Below, piece after piece: positions 16,029 to 24,799 of a DNA stretch of 64,000 bases (position 1 is the stretch's first letter; every line of letters begins with the position of its first letter). The DNA is from Lachnospiraceae bacterium. GTDB lineage: Bacteria > Bacillota > Clostridia > Lachnospirales > Lachnospiraceae. Both the position numbers and the translations under genes were made by a program. The notes under the pieces are model-generated. The model did not search any database. It was given only the letters and a program-made list of their open reading frames with translations, and had not been told where the DNA came from. The stretch lies in contig AP025573.1 of assembly GCA_022845895.1 (NCBI GenBank), positions 2,700,501 through 2,764,500 of the forward strand, in the 5' to 3' direction.

Positions 16029-17573
16029 TCATGCCTCCTTTTCCGGTTCTGCCGCTGTTAAAAAGTCCTGCGTCACATATTCAATCTCAATCCGGTCTCC
16101 CGGAAAGATATATACCTTACGGATAAGCCGGTCAATCAGGGCTTGCGTCAGAGTGTCGGTATTGCCTACCTCCTGAACGATTTCACGCTGTTTCAGCCTT
16201 GCCTCGTAATCGCTTTGTATCTGTTTAGTCTGTGCGGTAATAGCGGCATGGACATTCTTTGCCTGTACCAGCTCCGCATCATATACCGCTTTCTGTTTCC
16301 TGTAGGTTTCCAGGTCAATCTCTCCAAGTGCATACTGTTCATAGAGTTGCCGTTTATTATCCTGGATAGAGCGCAGCTTATCTTCATGCTCGGCCTGCTG
16401 AACCGTCTGCAAATCCAGCTTGTCTTTGCTGCTGTCAATTCCCAGAGCTGGGCGCATCTGCGCCCGGATTATTTCAAAAACAGCCCGTTCCAGTTCCGTC
16501 ATTTTTACCCTTACCCCATGACAGGGAAGATTTTCTGCCACTTCGGAATGACGGCAGTAAAACCAGGCATCATTCCTAAGTGACATGGCATGGTCGCAGC
16601 ATCCGCAGAATACCTTTCCACGGAGAAGGTATTCACGCCGCTTTTTATTTGGAATGGAGAACCGCCTGATGGAAGCATTGGCTTTCTCAAACAGTTCCTT
16701 GCTTACGATTGCCGGGTGGTGGTCCGGGATCTTGAACCACTCGCTTTCGTCTTTCAGCTTCATGCAGCGGCTGCCAATCTCCTGTACCTTGCGCTTACCG
16801 ATCACATAGGTACCGATATACCGTTGATCCTCCAGCATACGCAGAACCGTTGAACTGTTCCAGACGCCATGTGTCCGGGAAACATTATAGTGATCCTTGC
16901 CTTTATCCCTCCGGTATTCCCCCGGTGTGGGGATATGGAGCGCATATAGTTTTCTCGTAATCTCGGCGGCGGTATTGCCATCGGCTGCCCATTCAAATAT
17001 CTGACGGACAATCCCCGCCACTTCCCCGTCCGGCTCCATGCGCCCGTCTGCGCTTTTGCGGTAGCCATAAGGACAAATGACGCTTTGGTACTCGCCCCGG
17101 CGCATCTTTGCGTATTTGGCGCTTTTCGTTTTCATAGACATATCCCGGCTGTAACACTCGCTGATAAGATACTTAAAAGCTATGTCGATTCCTCCGGTAT
17201 CTCCTTTGAAATTGGCGGTGTCAAAATCGTCGCTCACGGAGATAAACCGGGTATGGTAGAGCGGAAACACCCGCTCAATGAAATAGCCGGTCTCAATGCT
17301 GTTTCGGCCAAACCGGGAAAGGTCTTTCACAATGATACAATCAATCTTACCGGCCCGCACCATCGTTAAAAGCTCCTGTACCGCAGGACGCTCAAAATTC
17401 GTACCCGTATGGCCGTTATCAACAAATTCCAGGACTTCGCTGTTATCCCATTCCTGCAGCGACATGGCCTTTTCCCGAAGGAGCAGCTTTTGATTGGGAA
17501 TACTCAAACTCTCTGTCTTGAAGTCCTCCAAAGACAGGCGGATATAAAGGGCAATCACATATTTCTGCTTCAT
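16029..17573 (-). CDS. Large serine recombinase 3 of 3
   Basis: 514 residues. Resolvase domain with catalytic Ser14 in ALYIRLSLED and the arginine motif KDLSRFGRN near residue 83; recombinase domain with YGYRKSADG; zinc ribbon CGCCDHAMSLRN...CRH; C-terminal coiled coil (about 400-460). Its last codon ends about 80 bases from the element edge, the normal place for the integrase/excisionase pair. The start overlaps recombinase 2 by 4 bases (17570-17573), so the trio is a coupled operon. Site-specific integration and excision of the ICE is the expected role; which of the three does the strand exchange cannot be told. Confidence 0.95.
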   Translation of the reverse strand: MKQKYVIALYIRLSLEDFKTESLSIPNQKLLLREKAMSLQEWDNSEVLEFVDNGHTGTNFERPAVQELLTMVRAGKIDCIIVKDLSRFGRNSIETGYFIERVFPLYHTRFISVSDDFDTANFKGDTGGIDIAFKYLISECYSRDMSMKTKSAKYAKMRRGEYQSVICPYGYRKSADGRMEPDGEVAGIVRQIFEWAADGNTAAEITRKLYALHIPTPGEYRRDKGKDHYNVSRTHGVWNSSTVLRMLEDQRYIGTYVIGKRKVQEIGSRCMKLKDESEWFKIPDHHPAIVSKELFEKANASIRRFSIPNKKRREYLLRGKVFCGCCDHAMSLRNDAWFYCRHSEVAENLPCHGVRVKMTELERAVFEIIRAQMRPALGIDSSKDKLDLQTVQQAEHEDKLRSIQDNKRQLYEQYALGEIDLETYRKQKAVYDAELVQAKNVHAAITAQTKQIQSDYEARLKQREIVQEVGNTDTLTQALIDRLIRKVYIFPGDRIEIEYVTQDFLTAAEPEKEA

Positions 17574-19204
17574 TTTGCCGCCTCCCCCTGAAATTCGCTC
17601 TTAAACCGGAAAGAAACACGGATATTGCGCTCGTGGTCGATCTCAATCCGCTCAATCAGCCGTTCAATCAGTTCCGCTGTCAACACATGGTCCTGAGCCA
17701 GTGATTTTACATCCTTTTCCATAGCACGGTAGCGTACAAGCTGGTCGTCCAGGGCATCCATCTCTTTTTCAAGCGCCTCAATATCGCCGGAAAGGGCAGT
17801 GATCGATTCCTCATAACCTGCTTTCAGTTCAAAATATTCCTCGCTGGTTAAAATGCCCTGTACGAAGTTTTCATACAGCCCCCGGATTAAACGACGCTGT
17901 TTCTCTATTTCCTGCCGTTTGGCAGACATTTGAGATTTCAGCCCGTCTTTTTTCTGTTTCTGCCTTGCCTCCAACTGAAAGAGAGGGAGCGACATACCCA
18001 AAGCAACGGACAGCTCTTTTTCTAAAATAGTGGTGACGGTTGCAATCAGCTCTGTTTCCTGCATCATTACGCCTTTGCAGGTATCTTTTGCCACACGGCT
18101 GTTCGTGAGGCAATGGAACCAGTAAATATCCGAGCCTTTCTTCCGTTCCGCCCGCTGCCGGTGGAGGCTCCTGCCGCAGTCGGCGCAGAACACCTTACTC
18201 TTGAAAATATTGGGGGTATAAGCGCGTTTGTGAACCGCCCGGCTTTCCTCGCAGACCTGTTTCCGGTATTCCTGCACCGCAATAAAGAGTTCGTGGCTGA
18301 TAATCGGCTCATGGGTGTGTCTGGCAATAATCAGGTTGTCGTCATCCGCCTTGACCTGCCGGTGATCCACCATCTTTGTCTTGCCCTGCACCAGATCGCC
18401 GGTATAAACCTCGCTTTCCAAAATCTTCATTACTGTGCGGGTCTGCCATTTGCCGCTCCCAATCAGACCGGGGCTGGTGATTTCGCCGGTAGATTTTTTG
18501 TAGTGGCTTGGCGCCGCAATTCCCATTTCATTGAGATTACGGACAATGCGGTTCAACGCTACGCGCTCATAAGCCCATTCAAAAATCTGTTTCACAACAG
18601 GGGCCGTATTCTCGTCGATCAGCAGCTTGTGACAGTTATCCGGGTCTTTCCGGTAGCCATAGGGTGCCCGTGCGCCGATATAATCGCCGTCTTTCATGGC
18701 CTGTCTTGCCTGCGCCTTGATCTTCCTGCCTATATCCAGGGAATAGGCTTCATTTATCATATTTTTCAGGGGGAGCATAATGCCGCCGTGAAGGTTGCCG
18801 GGGTCCGCTGTGTCAAACTGATCCGTGACCGCAATAAAACGGACATTGTGCGCGTAAAAATACTGCTCAATATAATAGCCGGTATCAATGGAATTGCGCC
18901 CCAGCCGGGAAAGGTCTTTGACGATTACACAGTTAATATGGCCTACTTCAATATCCGAGAGCATCTGCTGGAATCCGGGGCGGTGGAAATTGGTACCCGT
19001 CAGACCATTGTCGATGTATGTGTCATAGACTACAAAATCCGGTTTATCTGCCAGATAATCATTCAGCACCAGCTTCTGGTTCTCCACGGAGCAGCCCCGT
19101 TTCTTGTTATCCTCCACGGAAAGCCGGATATACAGCGCCACATATACATATAAGGACGGCGCCGGCATGGGAGATTCCGTCTGTTTCCTGCTTTTTCTTG
19201 CCAT
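17570..19204 (-). CDS. Large serine recombinase 2 of 3
   Basis: 544 residues. Catalytic Ser29 in ALYIRLSVED, KDLSRLGRNSIDTGYYIEQ, recombinase domain with APYGYRKDPDN, zinc ribbon CADCGRSLHRQ plus the distal HCLTNS/C pair, and a long coiled coil (about 430-510). The N-terminal 18 residues are basic and Pro-rich. All motifs needed for strand exchange are present, so this is not a degenerate copy. Its start is the base after the stop of recombinase 1. Confidence 0.95.
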   Translation of the reverse strand: MARKSRKQTESPMPAPSLYVYVALYIRLSVEDNKKRGCSVENQKLVLNDYLADKPDFVVYDTYIDNGLTGTNFHRPGFQQMLSDIEVGHINCVIVKDLSRLGRNSIDTGYYIEQYFYAHNVRFIAVTDQFDTADPGNLHGGIMLPLKNMINEAYSLDIGRKIKAQARQAMKDGDYIGARAPYGYRKDPDNCHKLLIDENTAPVVKQIFEWAYERVALNRIVRNLNEMGIAAPSHYKKSTGEITSPGLIGSGKWQTRTVMKILESEVYTGDLVQGKTKMVDHRQVKADDDNLIIARHTHEPIISHELFIAVQEYRKQVCEESRAVHKRAYTPNIFKSKVFCADCGRSLHRQRAERKKGSDIYWFHCLTNSRVAKDTCKGVMMQETELIATVTTILEKELSVALGMSLPLFQLEARQKQKKDGLKSQMSAKRQEIEKQRRLIRGLYENFVQGILTSEEYFELKAGYEESITALSGDIEALEKEMDALDDQLVRYRAMEKDVKSLAQDHVLTAELIERLIERIEIDHERNIRVSFRFKSEFQGEAAK

Positions 19205-20833
19205 TTAGCCCACCTTCCTTTCTGTGGCCTGTTCCGCGATCTGCTCCGCCAGTGCGGCAGCCTTTTTATATTCATCCTGATAGTTAAATTCAATATGTAA
19301 CTCGTCCTTACCAATTACCCGAATACTGCGGATAAGCTGCATGACCGCACGGCGGTCAATTTCCTCCATCGTGGAGAACTGCATAAAATGATTGATCCAT
19401 CGGTTCCGCTCGCTGCGGTTCTCCAGTACATCCGTCAGGCGTTCTTCCCATTCGGCAATCGCTTTTTGCAGAAGTTCAATGTCGGCATTGTACTTTCGTT
19501 TATAAGAAAGATATTCTTCTTTGGTAAGAATCCCGCTTACCAGGTTTTCATAGAGCTTTGTCTTGAAACCCTCAATCTGCGCCCGCTGTTTTTCATTTGC
19601 CTTGATCTGCGCGGTATATTCCTGAACCAGTTCCCGGTTGATCCGCTCCTGGCTGATACTGGACAGCAGCGCGTCCAGGGAAGCTACATTTTCAATGTGC
19701 CCCTTTAGGCTGTCCTGCACACACTCGATCAGGTCCGTTTCCTTTAGCATGACGGAGGAAGTGCAGCCGTTCTTCTTACCGGTCGGACAATAGTAGTAAT
19801 GGTATTCCTTATCCTTATATCGGTTCGTCTTGCGGGTCATGCGGCAGCCACAGCACCCACAAATCAAAATGCCGGAGAACAGGTAGACCTTATCTGACTT
19901 CGGAGAGGTGCGGGTATCAATCCTTCGGAGCCGCTGCACCAGGTCAAAATCATGCTTTTGGATAATCGCCTCGTGTGTGCCCTCTACACGGACCCACTCG
20001 GAAGAAGGCTTGTCCTCACGCTCTTTCAGCTTGAAGTGGGGCGTTGTCTGCTTTCCCTGAACCAGCGTTCCAGTATAGGTTTCATCCTGCAAAATGCGGA
20101 TAATGGTAGTCGCAGACCATTTACAGTCCTTGCGGTCCGTATAGCCGCCTTTGGCGTGGGGCATCCCGTGATTGCGTTTATACGCCAGCGGAGAGAGTAT
20201 GCCCATCCGGTTCAGTTCATCCGCAATATGGGAGGCGCTGAACCCTTCCAGACGCTTTCTGAAAATATCCCGCACCACGCCCGCCGCATATTCGTCAATT
20301 TCCAGACCTTTATGCTTGTCGCCGGTTTTCACATAACCATAAACAGTAAAAGCTCCAACAAAATCACCGCTGCGCCGCTTTATATCAAGAGCGCTTCGGG
20401 TCTTTATGGAAATATCCCGACTGTATGCTTCGTTCATGATATTTTTAACGGAGACGGTAAGGTCATCGGCAGCGTCATTTTCTGTGTCCACGTTATCGTT
20501 GATGGCAATAAAACGGACGCCGTAAGCCGGGAACACCCGGCGCATGTAGCGGCCAGTCTCTATATACTCTCGCCCCAGACGGGAGAGGTCTTTCACAATC
20601 ACACAGTTGGCTTCTCCCTGCTCAATCATCCGCATCATTTCCTGGAAGGCCGGACGGTCAAAAAGGACGCCGCTATAACCGTCATCAATCTTTTCTGCAA
20701 CAACCTCAATTTCCGGGTGCCGGGCAATGTAGTCGTCGATCAGCCGCCGCTGGTTGGCAACGCTGTCACTTTCCACCGACTTGTCATCCGTATAAGAAAG
20801 ACGGATATACTTAATCGTTTTGTAAACCTGCAT
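19205..20833 (-). CDS. Large serine recombinase 1 of 3
   Basis: 542 residues from the ATG at 20833, chosen because AAGGAG lies 8 bases before it; earlier in-frame ATGs overlap that site. Catalytic Ser13 in KYIRLSYTDD, KDLSRLGREYIETGRYMRR, recombinase domain, zinc ribbon CGCCGCRMTRK with distal CPTGKKNGC, coiled-coil C-terminus. First gene of the three-recombinase operon. Such triplets recur in clostridial ICEs, where two or three of the proteins may act together; this is inferred, not shown. Confidence 0.94.
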   Translation of the reverse strand: MQVYKTIKYIRLSYTDDKSVESDSVANQRRLIDDYIARHPEIEVVAEKIDDGYSGVLFDRPAFQEMMRMIEQGEANCVIVKDLSRLGREYIETGRYMRRVFPAYGVRFIAINDNVDTENDAADDLTVSVKNIMNEAYSRDISIKTRSALDIKRRSGDFVGAFTVYGYVKTGDKHKGLEIDEYAAGVVRDIFRKRLEGFSASHIADELNRMGILSPLAYKRNHGMPHAKGGYTDRKDCKWSATTIIRILQDETYTGTLVQGKQTTPHFKLKEREDKPSSEWVRVEGTHEAIIQKHDFDLVQRLRRIDTRTSPKSDKVYLFSGILICGCCGCRMTRKTNRYKDKEYHYYYCPTGKKNGCTSSVMLKETDLIECVQDSLKGHIENVASLDALLSSISQERINRELVQEYTAQIKANEKQRAQIEGFKTKLYENLVSGILTKEEYLSYKRKYNADIELLQKAIAEWEERLTDVLENRSERNRWINHFMQFSTMEEIDRRAVMQLIRSIRVIGKDELHIEFNYQDEYKKAAALAEQIAEQATERKVG

Positions 20834-20971
20834 AAAAAACACTCCTTTCATTGCGCAGAAAAATCCCCGCAATTCAAGAAGTGTGGCTATGCCGTATTCA
20901 ATTCCTTTTCCGATTCTTATTCTACCACGACTTTGCGGGAAAGTCAGCCCCTTACTGAAAAATATCCGGCT

Positions 20972-21187
20972 TTACCGCAGGATTCCTTTGATACATTCCT
21001 CCAGAGTGGCTCCGCCGGAGGCAAAACTGGCATGGACAGTAAAGCGCCCACACTTAAAGCGGTAAGGATTTTTAATCTGACGGACAAATTCAGCAATCCG
21101 ATCCTCACGAGAAAGCTCCCTGTCAACTGTAACCTCCCGAATGTCTACCAATGCGCCGGTTCCGCCAACAGCAGTTGTATGTTCCAT
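20972..21187 (-). CDS. Small element protein, DUF6870-like
   Basis: 71 residues from the ATG at 21187, which has AAGGAG seven bases upstream. The pattern VDIREVTVDRELSREDRIAE, QIKNPYRFKCGRFTVHASFA and TLEECIKGIL matches the small proteins placed just ahead of serine recombinases in Tn1549-like elements (DUF6870). No known activity; it may be a recombination directionality or regulatory factor from its position, but this is speculation. Confidence 0.75.
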   Translation of the reverse strand: MEHTTAVGGTGALVDIREVTVDRELSREDRIAEFVRQIKNPYRFKCGRFTVHASFASGGATLEECIKGILR

Positions 21188-21229
21188 AATACCAACTCCT
21201 TCCTGAAAATTTCTGGTTATCAAAACCAC

Positions 21230-21760
21230 ATGAATAGGTCGGACCTACGGCTACTAAGCGCATAAATCCGACCCATTGTATCTGATTTCGATTTTCTCTG
21301 CCGTATTTGCCACGCATCCCCGGCAAGTCCTCATGTGAATAAGGACGGGGCTGTCACAGGCTGCGGGGAGCTTATCCGCATCATAGCCCCGCATACGCCG
21401 CCGCTTTGCCAGAGCTGGCGTACGCCGCAGGAACTCTCCCCAAGTCTTTAGGGAGCCGTGAAGAAGTACCATTGTGATCTGTGCCGTCGTCGCGTCCGGC
21501 CTGCCACAGCCGGTTTCGTAGGTTGCGTTGATCGCTCGGACAGCCTGGATTCATCACCTCCTTAGGCTGCCTGTCGCCGCGCCGCCCCATCTGCCGCTCG
21601 GAACACAGAATGAAGTACCTGTAACAGCGTATATTCAGTTGTCAAGGAACAGGCGAGGGGCGTGGCAGTTATGACAGTATTTCAGTTGGGTGGGCGGGCG
21701 CATGTGCGCCGCCACACCCGTCAGGCTTGTCCCGCCGAATATATCCCTCTATTATTCATT
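21230..21760 (-). other. About 530 bases without a confident gene, between DUF6870 and the sigma factor
   Basis: GC-rich and open in several frames, so weak ORFs (for example 21254-21472 and 21381-21554) cannot be trusted. There is AAGGAGGTG at about 21555-21563 but the ATG follows after only two bases. An inverted repeat GGTCGGA/TCCGACC (21237-21243, 21267-21273) could form a hairpin ahead of the DUF6870 gene. TTGACA occurs near 21640 (minus strand) without a convincing -10. Possibly a leader or structured RNA. Confidence 0.35.
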
Positions 21761-22210
21761 TCATTTTTGAGGGTTATTTTCGGGGTCTGCCTCCATTTTT
21801 TTCAAAATTTTATTCAAGCGTCGGAGTCCGCGCTGGATTCCTTCATACACTGAACTAACAGCAGAGCCTTCACTTTTGGCAATCTCTGATAAGCTCATTC
21901 CAAGCAGAAAATGCGAAGAAATCCGATTACGCTGTTTCTCCGGCAAAGAATCCAGCGCTTTATACAGCTTTGCGTTTTCTTCCTTCTGCTCGAAAATATC
22001 GGCAGGTGTCAGAACAATTACCAGAGCGTCCCGCTCAACATTTGCATCATAGTCCAGCGAAAAATATGCCTTGTGCCGGTATGTACGAAGGGCATAGGCT
22101 GCCTCTTTCAGTTTATATTGATAAAGCAGGTCGGCCACTTCATCTGGCACTTCCACAATGGTATCTGTTATATAAAACGGGTAATAATCCCGCAGATTGA
22201 TCTCTTTCAT
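21761..22210 (-). CDS. Element-encoded sigma-70-like factor
   Basis: 149 residues. N-terminal YYPFYITDTIVEVPDEVADL, a middle part found in ICE-encoded sigma-like proteins, and a clear region-4-type helix-turn-helix in the C-terminal half: LDSLPEKQRNRISSHFLLGM then SLSEIAKSEGSAVSSVYEGI. There is no region 2, so it may be a partial sigma factor or a region-4-like regulator. In this ICE family the gene always sits near the recombinases and probably controls them. GGAGG precedes the ATG. A large inverted repeat lies directly upstream (22224-22259). Confidence 0.85.
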   Translation of the reverse strand: MKEINLRDYYPFYITDTIVEVPDEVADLLYQYKLKEAAYALRTYRHKAYFSLDYDANVERDALVIVLTPADIFEQKEENAKLYKALDSLPEKQRNRISSHFLLGMSLSEIAKSEGSAVSSVYEGIQRGLRRLNKILKKMEADPENNPQK

Positions 22211-22223
22211 AGATGATCCTCCA

Positions 22224-22259
22224 ATTTCGATTTTTTGAGTTGACAGGCAAAATCGAAAT
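22224..22259 (-). promoter_or_regulatory. Inverted repeat upstream of the sigma-like gene
   Basis: 11-bp arms ATTTCGATTTT (22224-22234) and AAAATCGAAAT (22249-22259) with a 14-base spacer containing TTGACA on the plus strand. It begins about 14 bases upstream of the ATG. Likely an operator; autoregulation is possible. The rest of 22260-22685 holds no gene I can support apart from the terminator below. Confidence 0.5.
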
Positions 22260-22425
22260 CAGAGGGCGGGGATCTGCATCCAGGACTGCTTTCTGCAACA
22301 GCAGCATCAGTCAGGCTTGTCCTGTCCGCAGACAAGAAAAGAGCGCGTACCTGTTTTGTTTCAGGCGCACGCTCAAAGGGGCATTTTGCAGATTGCAGGG
22401 AGAAAAGATAAAAATATGTCGATAC

Positions 22426-22455
22426 AAAAAGCGCCGCAGCCTTTTGAGCTGCGGC
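22426..22455 (-). terminator. Rho-independent terminator after the winged-helix regulator
   Basis: Minus strand GCCGCAGC (22448-22455) pairs with GCTGCGGC (22433-22440), 7-base loop, then GCTTTTTG. It separates the cargo from the sigma/recombinase unit. Confidence 0.75.
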
Positions 22456-22685
22456 ACTAAAAGATATTCGTCTGTATCGCTGTCGTTTTCTGTGGAAATA
22501 TTGGACTTTACAAATGTGCATGTCTGCCCCCATATCCGGGGGAGCACAAACAGATTAGAACGGTATGCTTTTATTATACTCCCCACAATCTGTTACTTTG
22601 GGGACATTATATATGGTATAGCAATCAATCTCCGTTCACCTTCCTACCAGAAACCAGTCAAAATGTTGTAATTTCACTTCTTTTG

Positions 22686-23201
22686 CTATGTGGTGTCAAA
22701 TTTATAGCCAACACCACGCACACTGATAATATAATCTGAAATATCAGGGGATGTTTTGAGCTTTTGTCGTAGCCGACTCATTATGTTATGGATCGCAGTA
22801 AGCTCATTCTCAACATATTCCTCACCCCACACATGGTAGGCTATGGTTTCAAAAGTCATTACCCGTTTTCGGTTCATAAGCAATAAATAAAGAGTATTAA
22901 ACTCCCTGGCTGACAAATCCACCTTTTCTCCTCGGATAGATACCTCCCTTTCTTCCAAACAAAAATATAGCTCACCTTCTTGGATTTCTGTCAATGGCAA
23001 TTCTACATCTGCCTGTAGGGTGGAAGTATGAGAAATAACATATGAATTTTCAGCAGGAGCGCAATCCTGTTTATTCCTGGTAAGAACATAATGAGTTAAC
23101 TCCCTTTGTTGCTCTGCATCCAGCAAAACAAACAATTTTTCCCCAATTTGTTTGCCGGGTTCCCCTAAATCCAAAACGGCTAATTTCCCATAGTCCACCA
23201 C
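22686..23201 (-). CDS. OmpR-type winged-helix regulator without receiver domain
   Basis: Up to 171 residues. The C-terminal 100 residues are a Trans_reg_C (OmpR/PhoB) winged helix: VDLSAREFNTLYLLLMNRKR, HVWGEEYVENELTAIHNIMS, LRQKLKTSPDISDYIISVRG, VGYKF. The N-terminal 75 residues have no phospho-acceptor receiver pattern. The start is unclear: the frame opens at 23207 with TAG, and the first GTG codons overlap the AGGAGG. Either translation uses a GTG at 23198-23201 or the gene is a truncated response regulator. It lies downstream of the methyltransferase cargo in an AT-rich patch that differs from the ICE backbone. Confidence 0.7.
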   Translation of the reverse strand: MVDYGKLAVLDLGEPGKQIGEKLFVLLDAEQQRELTHYVLTRNKQDCAPAENSYVISHTSTLQADVELPLTEIQEGELYFCLEEREVSIRGEKVDLSAREFNTLYLLLMNRKRVMTFETIAYHVWGEEYVENELTAIHNIMSRLRQKLKTSPDISDYIISVRGVGYKFDTT

Positions 23202-23297
23202 CTCCTATTAAAAACTTTAAGGTATCTTCAACTTATCGCATTTTTACCTATTCGGCTATAATAACTCTTCTCATTTAATCGCTTGTTTTACTTCCAA

Positions 23298-23837
23298 TTA
23301 AAGACAAGAAATCCTAGTTGATAGGTAGAAACGAACTGTACTTTCACAGAAAATAGAAACCAACTCTGGAACACCATAATACTTTAACCTATCAACATAA
23401 AAGCACTCATGATAGTTCCATTCGATTCCATTACAATCATTTCATTTCCATTCCATCTTCCAGCCTGGATCGCCAAATTCCATTCTAACTGATAAAGAAC
23501 ACATTTTTCTAAGTAGCGAAAAAAAGAACGGTAATCTTCCAGCAGTCTGAAATGCTTTTGTCATTGGTCTTGCCGCTTCTAACACAGAACTTCGTATTAC
23601 CTGAAAGGCTATTTCTTTTGAAATACCTGCAGATAATAGCACTTCATAAACAGCTACAGCAGGCAAAATAGACTGTCGCAAATGCTTTTTTAATACCGGA
23701 TGAATCAACGTATTCTCAGCAAGTAATTTAGCATACCTATTTTCCACTTTCTCCTGTAGTTCTAGTGAGTTTATTTCTTTTACAGCTTTAGAGAGTTTTG
23801 TTTTCCTAAGTAATTGTTTTCGTTCCGGCTCAAACAT
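23298..23837 (-). pseudogene. L-2-amino-thiazoline-4-carboxylic acid hydrolase-like gene, frameshifted and truncated
   Basis: The first frame (start 23837 after AGGGGGTGAA) encodes the N-terminal part of the ATC-hydrolase family, ending FGDPGWKMEWK at a stop near 23442. Homology resumes at once in another frame (about 23440 down to 23305) as NGIEWNYHECFYVDRLKYYG and VPELVSIFCES, the conserved family continuation, and then ends in unrelated sequence with a stop at 23298-23300; the usual DD...GRGD...CDFRF end is missing. So one frameshift in an A-rich stretch plus a C-terminal loss. It overlaps the methyltransferase stop region and was its operon partner. Family members are linked to thiazoline/cysteine derivatives; real roles in Firmicutes are unclear. 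Confidence 0.8.
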
Positions 23838-23848
23838 TTCACCCCCTA

Positions 23849-24586
23849 TCACTTTTTAGCTTTTAGCATAAAGGTTGGAATAGCACGGTACCGCAATGAT
23901 AAAAAAGGATTCCAATATCCCTCATCTAAAAGAAAATCATATTCGATTGAATGGAACCCTAAATTCTCACAAACCTTTTTATCCCATTCAGGGCGATCTT
24001 GAAATGCTAATGGAAGTTGTCGCAAAGCCGCCATCATTTCCTTATCATGGTAATGATCTTGGAACTCACCATACCGCTTTATTAGTTCTTTTTCATCTTC
24101 CGCAAACTGCGCTGCTGCTTCACTAGTTCCTAATGGTATACACCAATTCGCATCCAAATTCATCAATATTCCACCTGATTTAAGTAACCGGAACCACTCC
24201 TTATATGCTGTTGTTGGTTCACTAAATAACCATGAAGCATGGCGAGAGACTACAGCATCAAATGTATCACTCGTCAACTCTGTATGTTCTGCATCTCGCT
24301 TCAAAAAAGTAATATATTCAGATAATCCATACTGCTCAGCAGTTATTTTTGCCTGTTCCAGCATATCTGAACTGTTGTCTATTGCTGTGACTTTCCACCC
24401 ATTCTTAGCTAAAATAACTGACAAAAAACCAGTTCCACATCCTGCATCCAAAACTTTTTTACCCGGTATATTTCCTAAATATTTTTTCAAAAGTTTTTCC
24501 CACACTGGTCCTGTTTCTTGAAGCTCCTGAATATGAAAATCATACATATAGGTTGCTTGTTCAGCCCATCTTTCTTCTGCTTTCAT
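23849..24586 (-). CDS. SAM-dependent class I methyltransferase
   Basis: 245 residues from the ATG at 24586 (AGAGGTGG six bases ahead; the GTG at 24613 has no site). Methyltransf_11/25 fold: motif I VLDAGCGTGFLSVILAKNG near residue 46-64, acidic end of strand 2 (TAIDNSSDMLEQA), then DAVVSRHASWLF and LLKSGGILMNLDANW. A small-molecule substrate is likely; the C-terminal part is typical of Firmicute cargo methyltransferases paired with ATC-hydrolase-like genes. The pair lies in AT-rich DNA between the ICE sigma region and the ECF transporters. About 210 bases upstream (24590-24799) hold no gene. Confidence 0.85.
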   Translation of the reverse strand: MKAEERWAEQATYMYDFHIQELQETGPVWEKLLKKYLGNIPGKKVLDAGCGTGFLSVILAKNGWKVTAIDNSSDMLEQAKITAEQYGLSEYITFLKRDAEHTELTSDTFDAVVSRHASWLFSEPTTAYKEWFRLLKSGGILMNLDANWCIPLGTSEAAAQFAEDEKELIKRYGEFQDHYHDKEMMAALRQLPLAFQDRPEWDKKVCENLGFHSIEYDFLLDEGYWNPFLSLRYRAIPTFMLKAKK

Positions 24587-24799
24587 TATTTTCCACCTCT
24601 TTCTAAGTATCACTAATAAACTTCTTTTATAACAGAATAAATTCCCATTTGATTTTATTTATTCTCGCCATCATTCCTCTCCATAATAAGTTCTCTCACA
24701 TGCTATTGCCTCTTAACTTTCCTGCCAAAAAGCTATTTTTAACTTTTGAAAACTCGTTGCGCTAATAATATGCTCCAACCTGCACACTATTGCCAGTAG

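Noticed and set aside
19952..21265. 437-codon plus-strand frame over the recombinase 1 region
   Set aside because: Shadow of the well-supported serine recombinase and DUF6870 genes; no domain visible.
22433..22455. Hairpin considered as a riboswitch
   Set aside because: Simple stem-loop with T-run just downstream of a regulator gene; no aptamer-like structure.
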